A stretch of 64,000 bases of DNA from contig CALDYU010000006.1 of the NCBI GenBank assembly GCA_937944485.1, positions 1-64,000 of the forward strand. The letters are read 5' to 3'. Of this stretch, positions 54,541 to 63,732 are shown one piece after another (positions within the stretch are counted from its first letter, which is position 1; the number at the start of each line of letters is the position of its first letter). This DNA comes from an uncultured Flavobacteriaceae bacterium (GTDB taxonomy: Bacteria; Bacteroidota; Bacteroidia; Flavobacteriales; Flavobacteriaceae). Under the pieces are notes generated by a model. That model saw only the letters and a program-made list of their open reading frames with translations, was not told the origin of the DNA and searched no databases. Both the position numbers and the translations under genes were made by a program.

Positions 54541-55428
54541 TCAGTACTTAATCTTATTCCAGGTAGATGAATAAGTTGGCGCTATTTTATTTAAAGTTGA
54601 TTTCAGTTTTACAATATCAACTTTGGGGCCATCAGAAAAGATATTTTGAATTTCATCAGCTTTGGCATCAAAGAATGTTTGTATTAAAAAAGCATTGGGT
54701 CTTCTTTTCTGCATAGTTTCAAATAGATTCATAGTGCCTTGAATAACCTGCTTACCAGTGCTGTTATTATCTCCTAAGATATCTAATCCTTTTCTGTGAT
54801 AATTGTACATTGCTACTCGGTACTCTCTATAGGTATTAGACATTAAATTATCTATTAAAACAAATCGGCTGCGATCTTCGGTAGAGTCCCAACCTTTATA
54901 ACTAGTACCTTGCGCTTGTGTGGTTATTTTTTGTGCCATTTTAAAATAATCAGAACCACCCTCTAAGGCAAAAGTATCTGCATCAAGACCTAACATAATA
55001 TTAATGTAAAATGCAATAACCCCAATCAAGTTCGAATCATATACATTTTCATTAAAAATTAAAGGTTGAAATTCAATATACTCAAAAGAAAGAGCGTTGT
55101 CTTTAAAATTAAAAACAGGCGTTTCATAAGAGGTGTTAAAAACAGGACGGGATGACTGTAATTGAATAGTACCTTCAAATCTATTTGATTCATATTTGGT
55201 AATAGTGATGAACATCTGCACGTTCAGTCGTTCATTCTCTTTAAATTGTCTATTACTCCACTTGCCTTTATTGACAAAGTCATTCAATGACCGCTCCAAC
55301 GTTTTGAATACAGGCAAATCACCTTGAGACAATTGATCAGAGTTGACCGTTATTTTGCAATTCAACTCTTGGGCATTAACGGCAAAAGCGAAAAGAAAAG
55401 AAATAGAAAATAATAGAATATTACGCAT
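54541..55428 (-). CDS. DUF4835-family exported protein
   Basis: 295 residues with a signal peptide (MRNILLFSISFLFAFAVNAQ). The mature start ELNCKITVNSDQLSQGD, the block FVNKGKWSNRQFKENERLNVQMFITI and FYINIMLGLDADTF identify the Bacteroidota-specific DUF4835 family. The function is unknown; it is presumably periplasmic or outer-membrane associated. Its start overlaps the stop of coaBC by 8 bases, and recN follows 57 bases downstream. The position between essential genes suggests a core envelope task. Confidence 0.85.
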   Translation of the reverse strand: MRNILLFSISFLFAFAVNAQELNCKITVNSDQLSQGDLPVFKTLERSLNDFVNKGKWSNRQFKENERLNVQMFITITKYESNRFEGTIQLQSSRPVFNTSYETPVFNFKDNALSFEYIEFQPLIFNENVYDSNLIGVIAFYINIMLGLDADTFALEGGSDYFKMAQKITTQAQGTSYKGWDSTEDRSRFVLIDNLMSNTYREYRVAMYNYHRKGLDILGDNNSTGKQVIQGTMNLFETMQKRRPNAFLIQTFFDAKADEIQNIFSDGPKVDIVKLKSTLNKIAPTYSSTWNKIKY

Positions 55429-56626
55429 TGATTCTGCTAGTTATTTCCGCAAGAATATCGACAGCTACTGCCTCCTTACTTTTTAAATCAAACGCTTTTA
55501 TATGCGAATTCTTATCTATAAAGGTGATTTTATTGGTACTTGTGCTAAAACCGGCTCCTTCATCATTCAACGAGTTTAATACAATGGCATCTAAATGCTT
55601 CTTTTTTAACTTCCCAATAGCATTGTCAATTTCGTTTTCAGTTTCTAAGGCAAAGCCTACCAAAAATTGATTTTTCTTTTGTTTTCCTAGGGAAAGAAGA
55701 ATGTCTTTATTTTTTACTAAATCAATAGATAAGTCGTCACTGGCCTTTTTAATTTTTTGATCTGCTACTGTTTTAGGACGATAATCAGCAACAGCAGCCG
55801 CACAAATGACAATATCTGCTTTTGCATAATGTTCATGAGCCGCAGCATACATTTCACTACCAGAAACTACTTTTACGAGCGTGATCGATTCATGGTCGAT
55901 ATGCATGTGTGAAGGTCCCGATATCAAAATAACATCAGCTCCTAAACGTGCAGCCTCTTTAGCAAGCTCAAAACCCATGCGACCCGAAGAGTGATTTCCG
56001 ATAAAACGAACTGGATCAATCGCCTCGTAAGTAGGCCCTGCAGTAATCATAACATTTTTTCCGCTTAGCGGAAGACCTGCTGACAAATACTGATTTACAA
56101 AAGCTATAATATCCTCTGGTTCAGCCATTCTACCTTCGCCATGCAAACCACTTGCTAATTCTCCTGAAGTAGCTGGAATCATAATATTTTCAAACGATTG
56201 AAGTGCTTCAAATGAAGCTTTTGTAGAGGGATGCTTATACATGTCTAAATCCATTGCAGGTGCAAAAAAGACTGGGCATTTTGCTGAAAGATAGGTTGCA
56301 AGCAAGAGATTATCGCAGATGCCATTTGCCATTTTAGACAATGTATTGGCCGTAGCCGGAGCAATAATCATTACATCAGCCCACAGCCCTAATTCTACAT
56401 GATTATTCCAATCTGTACTATCTTCCTTTTTATCTTCAAATGAAGTAAGTACTGGGTTTTTAGAAAGTGTGGCTAGGGTAAGTGGAGAAACAAAAGAGCT
56501 GGCACTTTCTGTTAAAACAATTTTAACGGTAGCACCAGCTTTAATTAGTAAACGAACAAGAAAGGTGGTTTTGTAAGCAGCAATTCCTCCAGTAATGCCT
56601 AAAAGAATGTTTTTGCCACCCAGCAT
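55421..56626 (-). CDS. coaBC: Bifunctional phosphopantothenoylcysteine decarboxylase / phosphopantothenate--cysteine ligase
   Basis: 401 residues. The N-terminal CoaC flavoprotein half (1-180) has GITGGIAAYKTTFLVR, the active-site histidine in NHVELG, APATANTLSKMANG and the cysteine in GICDNLLLA. The C-terminal CoaB half starts MITAGPTYEAIDPVRFIGNHSSGRMG and includes AAVADYRP and the catalytic KNKD segment. It makes 4'-phosphopantetheine from phosphopantothenate, cysteine and CTP. rpoZ lies 2 bases upstream. Confidence 0.96.
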   Translation of the reverse strand: MLGGKNILLGITGGIAAYKTTFLVRLLIKAGATVKIVLTESASSFVSPLTLATLSKNPVLTSFEDKKEDSTDWNNHVELGLWADVMIIAPATANTLSKMANGICDNLLLATYLSAKCPVFFAPAMDLDMYKHPSTKASFEALQSFENIMIPATSGELASGLHGEGRMAEPEDIIAFVNQYLSAGLPLSGKNVMITAGPTYEAIDPVRFIGNHSSGRMGFELAKEAARLGADVILISGPSHMHIDHESITLVKVVSGSEMYAAAHEHYAKADIVICAAAVADYRPKTVADQKIKKASDDLSIDLVKNKDILLSLGKQKKNQFLVGFALETENEIDNAIGKLKKKHLDAIVLNSLNDEGAGFSTSTNKITFIDKNSHIKAFDLKSKEAVAVDILAEITSRINA

Positions 56627-56628
56627 CT

Positions 56629-56961
56629 CTATGCGTCTTTCTCTGTATTTCTGTAATAAATCTTATCATTCAACCACTCCTCAACAGCCAGAGCGTGTGG
56701 CTTGGGAAGTTTCTCGTAAAATTTCGAAACTTCAATTTGCTCTTTATTCTCAAAAACCTCTTCTAAACTGTCACTGTAGGTAGCAAATTCTTCTAATTTC
56801 TCTAACAGTTCCTTTTTTATATCTGCATTGATCTGAATCGCTCTTTTTGAAGCAATTGAAATGGCCTCATAAATATTGTCAGTTGGTGCATCAAACTCAT
56901 TTTTATTAATGGTTGTTGTTGATACAGGAGCTTTTGAATTTTTTAAATCATTCATGTTCAT
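56629..56961 (-). CDS. rpoZ: DNA-directed RNA polymerase omega subunit
   Basis: 110 residues. The recognisable omega core is NIYEAISIASKRAIQINADIKKEL (split at residues 29-52), matching the RpoZ helix that contacts beta-prime. The C-terminal extension (PHALAVEEWLNDKIYYR) is the Bacteroidota type. An alternative ATG two codons in cannot be excluded. It is located between bamD (12 bases upstream) and coaBC (2 bases downstream), a conserved order in this phylum. Confidence 0.88.
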   Translation of the reverse strand: MNMNDLKNSKAPVSTTTINKNEFDAPTDNIYEAISIASKRAIQINADIKKELLEKLEEFATYSDSLEEVFENKEQIEVSKFYEKLPKPHALAVEEWLNDKIYYRNTEKDA

Positions 56962-56973
56962 AATAATACTGCT

Positions 56974-57822
56974 TTATTTTGTTGCTGTGGAATCTGAATT
57001 TATATCAGCTATTTTGTTTAATTCTTTTTCTATTCTAGAAAGTAGATTGTCTGCCTTTTTACCAAATTTCGTTTCAGGATATTGCTTTTTCAAAACTGTA
57101 TAGGCTTCTTTTGCACTTTCTAATCGTTCTTTTTTTAGAAACTCAAAGCTATTCATCGCCATGTTTGTTGAGGCTTCAATCTTCAAATACAGGGCTTCCT
57201 CTCTATAAACAGAACCCGGAAAATCAGAAACAAAGTTATCAAGGGCTGCAACAGCCGACTTTAAAACCGGGAAATTAAATTCTCCTAATTTGTTAAACTG
57301 TTTAGCAATTTCAAAGGCCTTTCTTTCTTTTTTGGTTGTAAGCTCTACAGCCATTCTATTTGCATCATCAAAAAATTCAGAGTCAGGATAAGTATTTATA
57401 AATGATTGCAATTTCGCTAAGGCTTTATCTGTATCTGTTTGATCGAGGGTATGACTTGGTGATAGTTCAAAATAACTCTTAGCACCTAAATATGCCGCCT
57501 CAGGCACCTTATTACTTTTGGAATATGATTTTATAAAACGTTCAAATTGATAGCCAGCCATATTGTAATCTCCCCTTTGGAAATAACAATTAGACAAAAA
57601 GTACATGACACGCTCTCCTTGAGGTTTACCTACATACTTCGGAGCTATTTGTTCGAATAATCGCAACGCTCTTTTAAAGTCTTTAGCTTCGTAGTATTCT
57701 TGAGCCTTATCATATTTTACTTTCGTATCTGTATTCTTTAACACCTTTTGGTATTCATTACATGAACCTAAGGCAATTGCCAAAACCAATACTGAAATAA
57801 CTCGTGCGTGTTTAAAAAACAT
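56974..57822 (-). CDS. bamD: Outer membrane protein assembly factor BamD
   Basis: 282 residues. The lipoprotein signal ends at Cys21 (LVLAIALGSCNEYQ). Five TPR-like repeats follow, including KAQEYYEAKDFKRALRLFEQI, FLSNCYFQRGDYNMAGYQFERF and LKKQYPETKFGKKADNLLSR, as in YfiO/BamD. It is an accessory lipoprotein of the BAM complex that inserts beta-barrels into the outer membrane. It heads the bamD-rpoZ-coaBC-DUF4835-recN run. Confidence 0.92.
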   Translation of the reverse strand: MFFKHARVISVLVLAIALGSCNEYQKVLKNTDTKVKYDKAQEYYEAKDFKRALRLFEQIAPKYVGKPQGERVMYFLSNCYFQRGDYNMAGYQFERFIKSYSKSNKVPEAAYLGAKSYFELSPSHTLDQTDTDKALAKLQSFINTYPDSEFFDDANRMAVELTTKKERKAFEIAKQFNKLGEFNFPVLKSAVAALDNFVSDFPGSVYREEALYLKIEASTNMAMNSFEFLKKERLESAKEAYTVLKKQYPETKFGKKADNLLSRIEKELNKIADINSDSTATK

Positions 57823-57941
57823 TTTGCAAAATTACGGATTCTTAACGGATATAAAAACATTTATCCTAGCGAAAGTAATAAGGCTATTAGCCCTGAACAA
57901 CCATTTTAGCTAAGTTTTAACGATTGGTTACCGTTTAGTGG

Positions 57942-58832
57942 TTAAGCATGCACTTCCATAAAAGGCTTTACAAAAGATGCTATTTTCTCTTTAAGAGGGC
58001 TTGTAGCCTCTACCAAGGGTAAGCGAACAACAGTGTTAGATAGTTGTAAAGTTTCAAATACTGCTTTAATTCCTGCTGGGTTACCTTCTTCAAAAATAAG
58101 CTCCATTCCTTTCGCCATGCGCTCTTCTAGGGCCAGGGCTTCTTTGCGATTGCCATTTAAACCCAATCGAATCATCTGAGAGAATGTTGTGGGTAGCCCT
58201 TGGCCAATTACGGATATCACTCCCGATCCTCCTTGAAAAACTGTTTCTAAAGCAGTATCATCATTACCAGAAATAACATGAAACTCCGAAGAGGCCCCAT
58301 GTATAATCTCGACGATTTGTTTAAGGTCACCTGAAGCTTCTTTAATACCCACTATATTTTCGAAATCATTTGCTAGGCGCAATACCGTTTCGGGTAACAT
58401 ATTACTACCCGTCCGTGGAGGCACATTATAAAGAATTATGGGTTTTTTAGAAACTTCGGAAATCGCTTTAAAATGCTGGTATATTCCTTCTTGAGTGGGT
58501 TTATTGTAGTATGGAGAAACAGATAGAATGCCATCAAAATCATCAGATTGAAAAGCTTTCACTTCGTGAACCACCCGATGTGTGCTATTTCCGCCAATAC
58601 CAAGAATGAGAGGTAGACGACCAGCATTAGCTTTCACAATAGTGTCCATTACCAAAAGTTTTTCTGCTTTATTCAAGGTTACTGACTCACCCGTCGTTCC
58701 TAAAACAACGAGATAATCTATGCCTCCATCGATGCAATAATTTACAATACGCGATAAGGCCTCTGTATCAATAGAAAAATCATTTTTGAATGGTGTTACT
58801 AAAGCGACGCCGGTGCCAACTAATTCTTTCAT
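57942..58832 (-). CDS. dapA: 4-hydroxy-tetrahydrodipicolinate synthase
   Basis: 296 residues, a TIM-barrel of the DHDPS/NAL family. The Schiff-base lysine is K164 (GIKEASGD) and the catalytic tyrosine Y135 in [10 protein letters not shown]140 in that motif binds the carboxylate. The GTTGES loop gives Thr46/Thr47. It condenses pyruvate with aspartate semialdehyde on the route to lysine and diaminopimelate. Located between bamD and the DUF6913-like gene, 68 bases downstream of the latter. Confidence 0.95.
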   Translation of the reverse strand: MKELVGTGVALVTPFKNDFSIDTEALSRIVNYCIDGGIDYLVVLGTTGESVTLNKAEKLLVMDTIVKANAGRLPLILGIGGNSTHRVVHEVKAFQSDDFDGILSVSPYYNKPTQEGIYQHFKAISEVSKKPIILYNVPPRTGSNMLPETVLRLANDFENIVGIKEASGDLKQIVEIIHGASSEFHVISGNDDTALETVFQGGSGVISVIGQGLPTTFSQMIRLGLNGNRKEALALEERMAKGMELIFEEGNPAGIKAVFETLQLSNTVVRLPLVEATSPLKEKIASFVKPFMEVHA

Positions 58833-58900
58833 GTATTATTCAAATATATTTTACTTTTAATATTTACGCAATCTACTAAGTGAACCGTGCTAATAAAAAG

Positions 58901-59434
58901 TTAATTAATCTCATTTAACACTTTCAAATACTTCTTAAGTTCACTTTTAAAGGTCTTAAAGTTGTTAATAGGCGTATCTAATATGAGGTCATTGTATTTC
59001 ACATCAAGTTCCTTAAATCCTACCCGTACACGAGCTTTCGCCTTTACACTCATTATCTGCAACAAAAGATTTTCTTTTGTATAATAGTTTACCAATAAAT
59101 CGTATTCTCTTCCTAAAAATTCAAGCACATAGCTATTCTCTATATTCCCTTTCCAGCCAAGATCTTTGTCTGAAAAAACGGGGGTCGAATAAGGCGAATT
59201 TTTATCATAATAACTTTTGTAACCAATGATCTTAACAGCATTCGGGCGAAGACCAAAATCTTCTACAAATTCATAAAATTGATTCGGGTTGTCAAAAGTA
59301 TCTAAATCAACCAAACAACCTACCGAGCGTATTCCTTTTTTACGCGAAATATCTGCCAATGGCTTTTTGAGCTCATCTTTTAAAAATTTAAGTCCTGATT
59401 TGTGCTTAAATTTATCTTTTATACCCTTAAACAT
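58901..59434 (-). CDS. Conserved protein of unknown function (DUF6913-like)
   Basis: 177 residues, no signal, basic N-terminus (FKGIKDKFKHKSGLKFLKDELKK). Core strands include IRSVGCLVDLDTFDNPNQFY, NAVKIIGYKSY and YVLEFLGREYDLLVNYY. It is seen, as I recall, next to dapA in many flavobacteria (family DUF6913), with no assigned role. It is cytoplasmic in prediction and divergent from the 5'-nucleotidase genes. Confidence 0.65.
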   Translation of the reverse strand: MFKGIKDKFKHKSGLKFLKDELKKPLADISRKKGIRSVGCLVDLDTFDNPNQFYEFVEDFGLRPNAVKIIGYKSYYDKNSPYSTPVFSDKDLGWKGNIENSYVLEFLGREYDLLVNYYTKENLLLQIMSVKAKARVRVGFKELDVKYNDLILDTPINNFKTFKSELKKYLKVLNEIN

Positions 59435-59502
59435 GTATTTTTTTACCTTTACACAAATGTAAAGAAAAGGAACACATATTCTTACGCAAGATAAAAAGGA
59501 TC

Positions 59503-60267
59503 ATGATTTTAAAAATAAAACATTTTGTTACATTTATAACAATTGTACTGCTTTCGTCTTGCTCAAATTCTAATAAAAAGCTATCCGAGATTAAAGGAAC
59601 ACAACTTCGTGTTGATACTACAATCATTGCCAATACTGTTATTGAAAATTTTATAAGTCCTTATAAAAATCGCGTAAATGAAGTACTCGATAGTACCCTA
59701 ACATATGCTCCGAAAGTGATATCAAAAACTGATGGTCCTTACAACACTTCGGCAGGTAATCTTATGGCTGATATTGTCTTTTCAGAAAGCAATCCCATTT
59801 TTGAAGCGAGAACTGGGAATTCAATCGATTTTGTACTACTCAATCACGGTGGCATTCGATCTATAATTTCTAAAGGAAATGTATCTGCTCGTAATGCATA
59901 CGAAGTTATGCCCTTCGAAAACACCATCGTTATTGTCAAACTTTCAGGATCATCTGTGCTAGAAATGATTGACTATTTAATTCAGTCAAAACGAGCGCAT
60001 CCAGTTTCAGGCATTCAGATTGTTCTAAACAAAGAAAACGAACTGCAATCGCTAAATATTCAAGGCAAACCCTTCGTCGAATCAAAAAACTACTATGTTG
60101 CCACCTCTAATTACTTAGTCACAGGTGGTGATAATATGGGCTTTTTTAGAAATGTATTAGAGCAAACAGATACGGGTTATTTGATACGAAATGCGATGAT
60201 AGACTACTTTAAAAAGGTAGATACATTGCATACTAATGTTGACGATCGTTTTTATAAATTAAATTAA
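59503..60267 (+). CDS. 5'-nucleotidase C-terminal-domain lipoprotein
   Basis: 254 residues. The lipoprotein signal ends at Cys20 (FITIVLLSSCSNSNKK). The body matches the substrate-binding C-terminal domain of UshA-type 5'-nucleotidases: SAGNLMADIVF, DFVLLNHGGIRS, VMPFENTIVIVKLSG, and YYVATSNYLVTGGDNMGFF. On its own it lacks the metallophosphatase half, which is encoded by the next gene 34 bases downstream. The two products probably assemble to one nucleotidase at the cell envelope. Confidence 0.88.
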   Translation: MILKIKHFVTFITIVLLSSCSNSNKKLSEIKGTQLRVDTTIIANTVIENFISPYKNRVNEVLDSTLTYAPKVISKTDGPYNTSAGNLMADIVFSESNPIFEARTGNSIDFVLLNHGGIRSIISKGNVSARNAYEVMPFENTIVIVKLSGSSVLEMIDYLIQSKRAHPVSGIQIVLNKENELQSLNIQGKPFVESKNYYVATSNYLVTGGDNMGFFRNVLEQTDTGYLIRNAMIDYFKKVDTLHTNVDDRFYKLN

Positions 60268-60301
60268 AAAGAGTTCGATTTTTTTAAAAACATTAAAACC
60301 T

Positions 60302-61216
60302 ATGAAAAGAAGAAGTTTTATCAAAAAAACTGCAGCAACCTCTTCCATAATTGGTTTATCAGGTCTACCCTTATCTTCTTGTTCTTCGGAAACCTCAAAA
60401 CACATTACAATCTTACACACCAATGACGTGCATAGTCATATTGATTCATTTCCTAAAGACCATTCTAGTTTCGCCAATCTTGGAGGGCTAGCACGAAGAG
60501 CATCATTAGTAGAAGCTGTTCGAAAGGAAAATGTGAATACCTTACTCTTAGATGCTGGAGATATATTTCAAGGCACTCCCTACTTTAATTTTTATGGTGG
60601 CGAATTGGAGTTCAAACTAATGAGCATGCTAAAATATGATGCAGCTACTCTTGGCAATCATGACTTTGATAATGGTGTTGATGGATTGTTTGCGCAACTA
60701 CCTCATGCTAAATTTGATTTGGTAACTGCTAATTATGATTTTACCAATACCGTTCTTGATGGTCATACGTCACCATATAAGCTTTATAATTTGGACGGAT
60801 TAAAAGTTGGTGTTTATGGCATTGGTATTGAGCTAGAGGGATTGGTAACCAAAGCGCTATACAAAGAAACCGTTTTCTTAGACCCTTATGAAATGATGTT
60901 AGAAACGGAACGCACCTTAAAACAAGTTGAAAAGTGCGATCTTATTATTTGCTTATCTCACCTTGGGTATTCCTATAAACTGCAGGACAAGAAACCAGAT
61001 GACCTAACGCTAGCTTCGAAAAGTGAGTTTACCGATTTAATCATAGGTGGTCACACGCATACTTTTCTTGAAAAACCTACAATTGTCAAAAATAAAAAAG
61101 AACGCAATATTCTTGTTAACCAGGTAGGCTGCTTCGGCATCAATGTAGGTCGCGTCGATTTCTATTTTGACAAAGACAGAAATAGTACGGTTGACGGAAT
61201 CTCCATTACAGTCTGA
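60302..61216 (+). CDS. 5'-nucleotidase N-terminal metallophosphatase, Tat-type signal
   Basis: 304 residues. A twin-arginine-like signal (MKRRSFIKKTAATSSIIGLSG) with a possible lipid Cys in SSCSS. The metallophosphatase blocks are complete: ILHTNDVHSHI, LLDAGDIFQGTPY, TLGNHDFDNG, ICLSHLGYS and IGGHTHT. It supplies the catalytic half of a UshA-like enzyme whose C-terminal half is the gene just upstream. The domain genes are thus in reverse order relative to the fused protein. The GNAT gene starts at its stop codon. Confidence 0.88.
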   Translation: MKRRSFIKKTAATSSIIGLSGLPLSSCSSETSKHITILHTNDVHSHIDSFPKDHSSFANLGGLARRASLVEAVRKENVNTLLLDAGDIFQGTPYFNFYGGELEFKLMSMLKYDAATLGNHDFDNGVDGLFAQLPHAKFDLVTANYDFTNTVLDGHTSPYKLYNLDGLKVGVYGIGIELEGLVTKALYKETVFLDPYEMMLETERTLKQVEKCDLIICLSHLGYSYKLQDKKPDDLTLASKSEFTDLIIGGHTHTFLEKPTIVKNKKERNILVNQVGCFGINVGRVDFYFDKDRNSTVDGISITV

Positions 61217-61677
61217 TGACCATGATGAAAATTGAGCGTACAACTTCTGAAAATGCTGATTTTATAGCCTTAGTAGCCCAATTAGATAATGATCTAGCCT
61301 TAAGAGACGGTGACGAACATGCTTTCTATCATCAATTCAATGGTATTTCTGAACTAAATCATGTAGTCGTTTTATATACTGGTAAAAAAGCTGTGGGTTG
61401 TGGGGCTATTAAAATATTTCAAAAAAAGGTAATGGAGATTAAACGCATGTATGTTCTACCGGAAGCCCGTGGAAAAGGATTGGCTTCAAAAATTTTGAAA
61501 GAACTCGAAAAGTGGACTTCAGAATTAGGTTTTAATGTTTGTGTTTTAGAAACAGGAAAAAGACAGCCAGAGGCTATTGCACTTTACAAAAAGAACAACT
61601 ATATTCGAATCGCTAACTATGGTCAATACAAAGATGTTGAAAACAGTATATGTTTTCGTAAAAAATTAGTTTTTTAA
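61216..61677 (+). CDS. GNAT-family N-acetyltransferase
   Basis: 153 residues. The acetyl-CoA-binding motif A is KRMYVLPEARGKGLASKIL (residues about 76-94) with Q/RxxGxG/A in ARGKGLA; beta strand VCVLETGKRQPEAIALYKKNNY completes the fold. The ATG shares one base with the TGA of the metallophosphatase gene. The substrate is unknown; it could be a small amine or amino acid. Confidence 0.85.
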   Translation: MTMMKIERTTSENADFIALVAQLDNDLALRDGDEHAFYHQFNGISELNHVVVLYTGKKAVGCGAIKIFQKKVMEIKRMYVLPEARGKGLASKILKELEKWTSELGFNVCVLETGKRQPEAIALYKKNNYIRIANYGQYKDVENSICFRKKLVF

Positions 61678-61692
61678 TAACCGCCTCTATTC

Positions 61693-62475
61693 ATGAAGAA
61701 AATATGCCTCCTATTTTTTGCAGTATCTGCATGGTTTTGCTGTGCCCAAGAAAATAGTCTAGAGCATTATCAATTAAAAGTTTATTCGGCTGCTACGGCG
61801 TTGCAAATGAATAAAACTGATCAATATTTAAAAGATGTTTTTATACCAAAATTGAAAGAGAAAGGTATTGAACTAGTAGGCGTGTTCAAACCAAAAACTC
61901 TTGATTCGATTTCTTCGAAAAAAATATATGTCCTAATACCATTCAATTCCTTATCTGAGTTTACCCTTTTAGAAAATTACCTTCAAGTTGAACAGCACGA
62001 AATTGCCAAAGGAAAGCAGTATGCTAATTTTGCTAATAAACCATCCTATAGTGCCATTGAATCAGTATTACTAAAGGCTTTTATAGACATTCCTTATTTA
62101 AAAAGTCAAGCGTACCAGAAGAATAAAGAAAATCGCATCTATGAGTTAGGCCAATACCAAACAAAAACTATAAAAAAATTAGACAAGATTTTATTGACTG
62201 ATTTTATTAGCAATAAAAAAATTAAGCTGCATGATCTTACGAATTTTCAAGAAATTTTTTATGGTGAGGTTATTTCAGAAAAAAGTAATACCAATCTAAT
62301 GTATATGGCTACCTATAACCAGAAAGAGCAGAGCAATATTGGGGAAATTACTTCTGACAATGCTAACAAAAATCAACAACTTCAAGAAAACAAAGCTAAG
62401 ATTGCCCTAAATTCAAAAATAACTCCAAAAACAGTTACTAATCTTTTGTTTGCTGCAGAATATTCTGATTTCTAA
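61693..62475 (+). CDS. Exported NIPSNAP-like protein
   Basis: 260 residues with a signal peptide (MKKICLLFFAVSAWFCCAQ). The mature part resembles NIPSNAP domains: EHYQLKVYSAATALQMNKTDQYLKD...LKEKGIELVGVFKP, then IYVLIPFNSLSEF. The second half RIYELGQYQTKTIKKL looks like a diverged second copy. The C-terminus is Lys/Asn-rich. The function is unknown. It lies 15 bases after the GNAT gene on the same strand. Confidence 0.55.
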   Translation: MKKICLLFFAVSAWFCCAQENSLEHYQLKVYSAATALQMNKTDQYLKDVFIPKLKEKGIELVGVFKPKTLDSISSKKIYVLIPFNSLSEFTLLENYLQVEQHEIAKGKQYANFANKPSYSAIESVLLKAFIDIPYLKSQAYQKNKENRIYELGQYQTKTIKKLDKILLTDFISNKKIKLHDLTNFQEIFYGEVISEKSNTNLMYMATYNQKEQSNIGEITSDNANKNQQLQENKAKIALNSKITPKTVTNLLFAAEYSDF

Positions 62476-62537
62476 TATTTGAAATACCATATGCTCAACC
62501 AAAGCGTTAATGGTTGAACCCCATACACCATTACTCA

Positions 62538-62756
62538 ATGCATATGCTTCCATTAATCACAATTGTTCCAGTTCTATTTTATCTTGTAGACGCCTACCAC
62601 GAAGGAAGTATTAAAAAAGGAATTTTAAATATAGCAGCCTTTGCAATTTTTGTAATTTCGGGTATACTCATGCTACACTTAATAGGTTGGATATTTGCTT
62701 TATGGACTCCAATACTTTTGCTCTTAATGCTTTCCTTAAAACCAAATAAAAACTAA
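62538..62756 (+). CDS. Small membrane protein of unknown function
   Basis: 72 residues from the ATG at 62538 (62544 is also possible; a TTG at 62514 is less likely). Two or three hydrophobic stretches (LPLITIVPVLFYLVDAY; GILNIAAFAIFVISGILML; WIFALWTPILLLLML) fill nearly the whole protein. I do not recognise it. It follows the NIPSNAP-like gene by about 60 bases and converges on the small gene at 62769. Confidence 0.45.
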   Translation: MHMLPLITIVPVLFYLVDAYHEGSIKKGILNIAAFAIFVISGILMLHLIGWIFALWTPILLLLMLSLKPNKN

Positions 62757-62768
62757 ACCAGCATTGAC

Positions 62769-63077
62769 TTAGGCTGTACTTTGAATAACATGCTCAACAA
62801 TTTCTTGATGCTCATCCGCTAATGAAATAGTCGTCATAGATCGCCCCGCTTGTCTATACCAATACGCAGCATTCCATTGATCACCTTCCTTACGATGTAA
62901 ATATGCATGAATCCATTTAGCCATTGCATCTTCCCGACCATCAACAATTTTATGTGCTGCCTGCCAATTTCCAGTAGCATCATACCATAGTGCCTTTAAT
63001 AATTTTGGCCAATTATCTGGGGGGCTTTCATTAGTTGTCATTTTTAAAAAACCGTTATAATTAATTGGAGTTTTCAT
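62769..63077 (-). CDS. Small conserved protein, Trp/His-rich, unknown function
   Basis: 102 residues; a start at the internal ATG (residue 13) is also possible. No signal. The pattern KALWYDATGNWQAAHKIVD...AKWIHAYLHRKEGDQWNAAYWYRQAGR is one I have seen in small hypothetical proteins from several phyla, resembling a helical hairpin repeat. No function is assigned. Located 9 bases downstream of the M23 peptidase gene on the same strand, so probably co-transcribed. Confidence 0.65.
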   Translation of the reverse strand: MKTPINYNGFLKMTTNESPPDNWPKLLKALWYDATGNWQAAHKIVDGREDAMAKWIHAYLHRKEGDQWNAAYWYRQAGRSMTTISLADEHQEIVEHVIQSTA

Positions 63078-63086
63078 AATAAGCTA

Positions 63087-63668
63087 TTATTTGCGTAACC
63101 AAATATCAGGATTCAAATAAAACATTCGCTTCCAACCTTGAACTGAATTAGCATCATACAAATGAAAATATGGAAAAGGCGTTGTAATTGCATAGTGCAA
63201 ATGCGGTGGTTTACCTTTGGCATTGCCCGTATCTCCAACGGTACCAATCACCTCACTTCTTTTCAAAGGTTTAAAAACAAAAGTTTTGATTTCATCTAAA
63301 TGCGCATAATAGTGAAATCGCCATTTCGGTCCCAATACCATTACAGACTTTCCACCTTTCCCTCCTTCATGCGTATAAATTACAATCCCATGGGTAGCTG
63401 CAAGTACTGGAGTACCCTTATCAGCAAAAATATCGATGCCTTTATGCGTAACAGATGTTCCCCAAGGATATGCCCAAAAAGACTTGTCATTCCAACTTGC
63501 TGTTGTAGCACCTTTTACAGGAATTATCATGTTTTGCGGTAACAAAAACCCTATTCCGAGGAATACTAATGGCACCCAAAACCATTTTCGCATACTGCGA
63601 TTACGCACTAAAAACGCCAATGACATTAATAACGCATACCAAAATCGTCTGGTAGTATTGGTAATCAT
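63087..63668 (-). CDS. Membrane-anchored M23-family metallopeptidase
   Basis: 193 residues from the ATG at 63668; the longer frame to 63692 runs into the terminator at 63682-63710 and is rejected. A hydrophobic N-terminus anchors the protein (about 8-48, with FWVPLVFLGIGFLLP). The LytM/M23 domain has HKGIDIFADKG (zinc His and Asp), HYYAHL and the HLHY motif (HxH). The residues for catalysis are thus all present. It probably trims peptidoglycan cross-bridges or another peptide in the periplasm. The small gene at 62769 follows. Confidence 0.85.
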   Translation of the reverse strand: MITNTTRRFWYALLMSLAFLVRNRSMRKWFWVPLVFLGIGFLLPQNMIIPVKGATTASWNDKSFWAYPWGTSVTHKGIDIFADKGTPVLAATHGIVIYTHEGGKGGKSVMVLGPKWRFHYYAHLDEIKTFVFKPLKRSEVIGTVGDTGNAKGKPPHLHYAITTPFPYFHLYDANSVQGWKRMFYLNPDIWLRK

Positions 63669-63681
63669 ACCCTTCGAATAT

Positions 63682-63710
63682 AAAAAAAGCATCCGATAAA
63701 ATCGGATGCT
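63682..63710 (-). terminator. Terminator after the partial gene at the right edge
   Basis: A 10-bp stem (63688-63697 with 63701-63710) and 3-base loop. On the minus strand it is followed by a T-run (63687-63683), 22 bases after the stop at 63733. Confidence 0.75.
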
Positions 63711-63732
63711 CTAAAATGATATCATTTAATTT

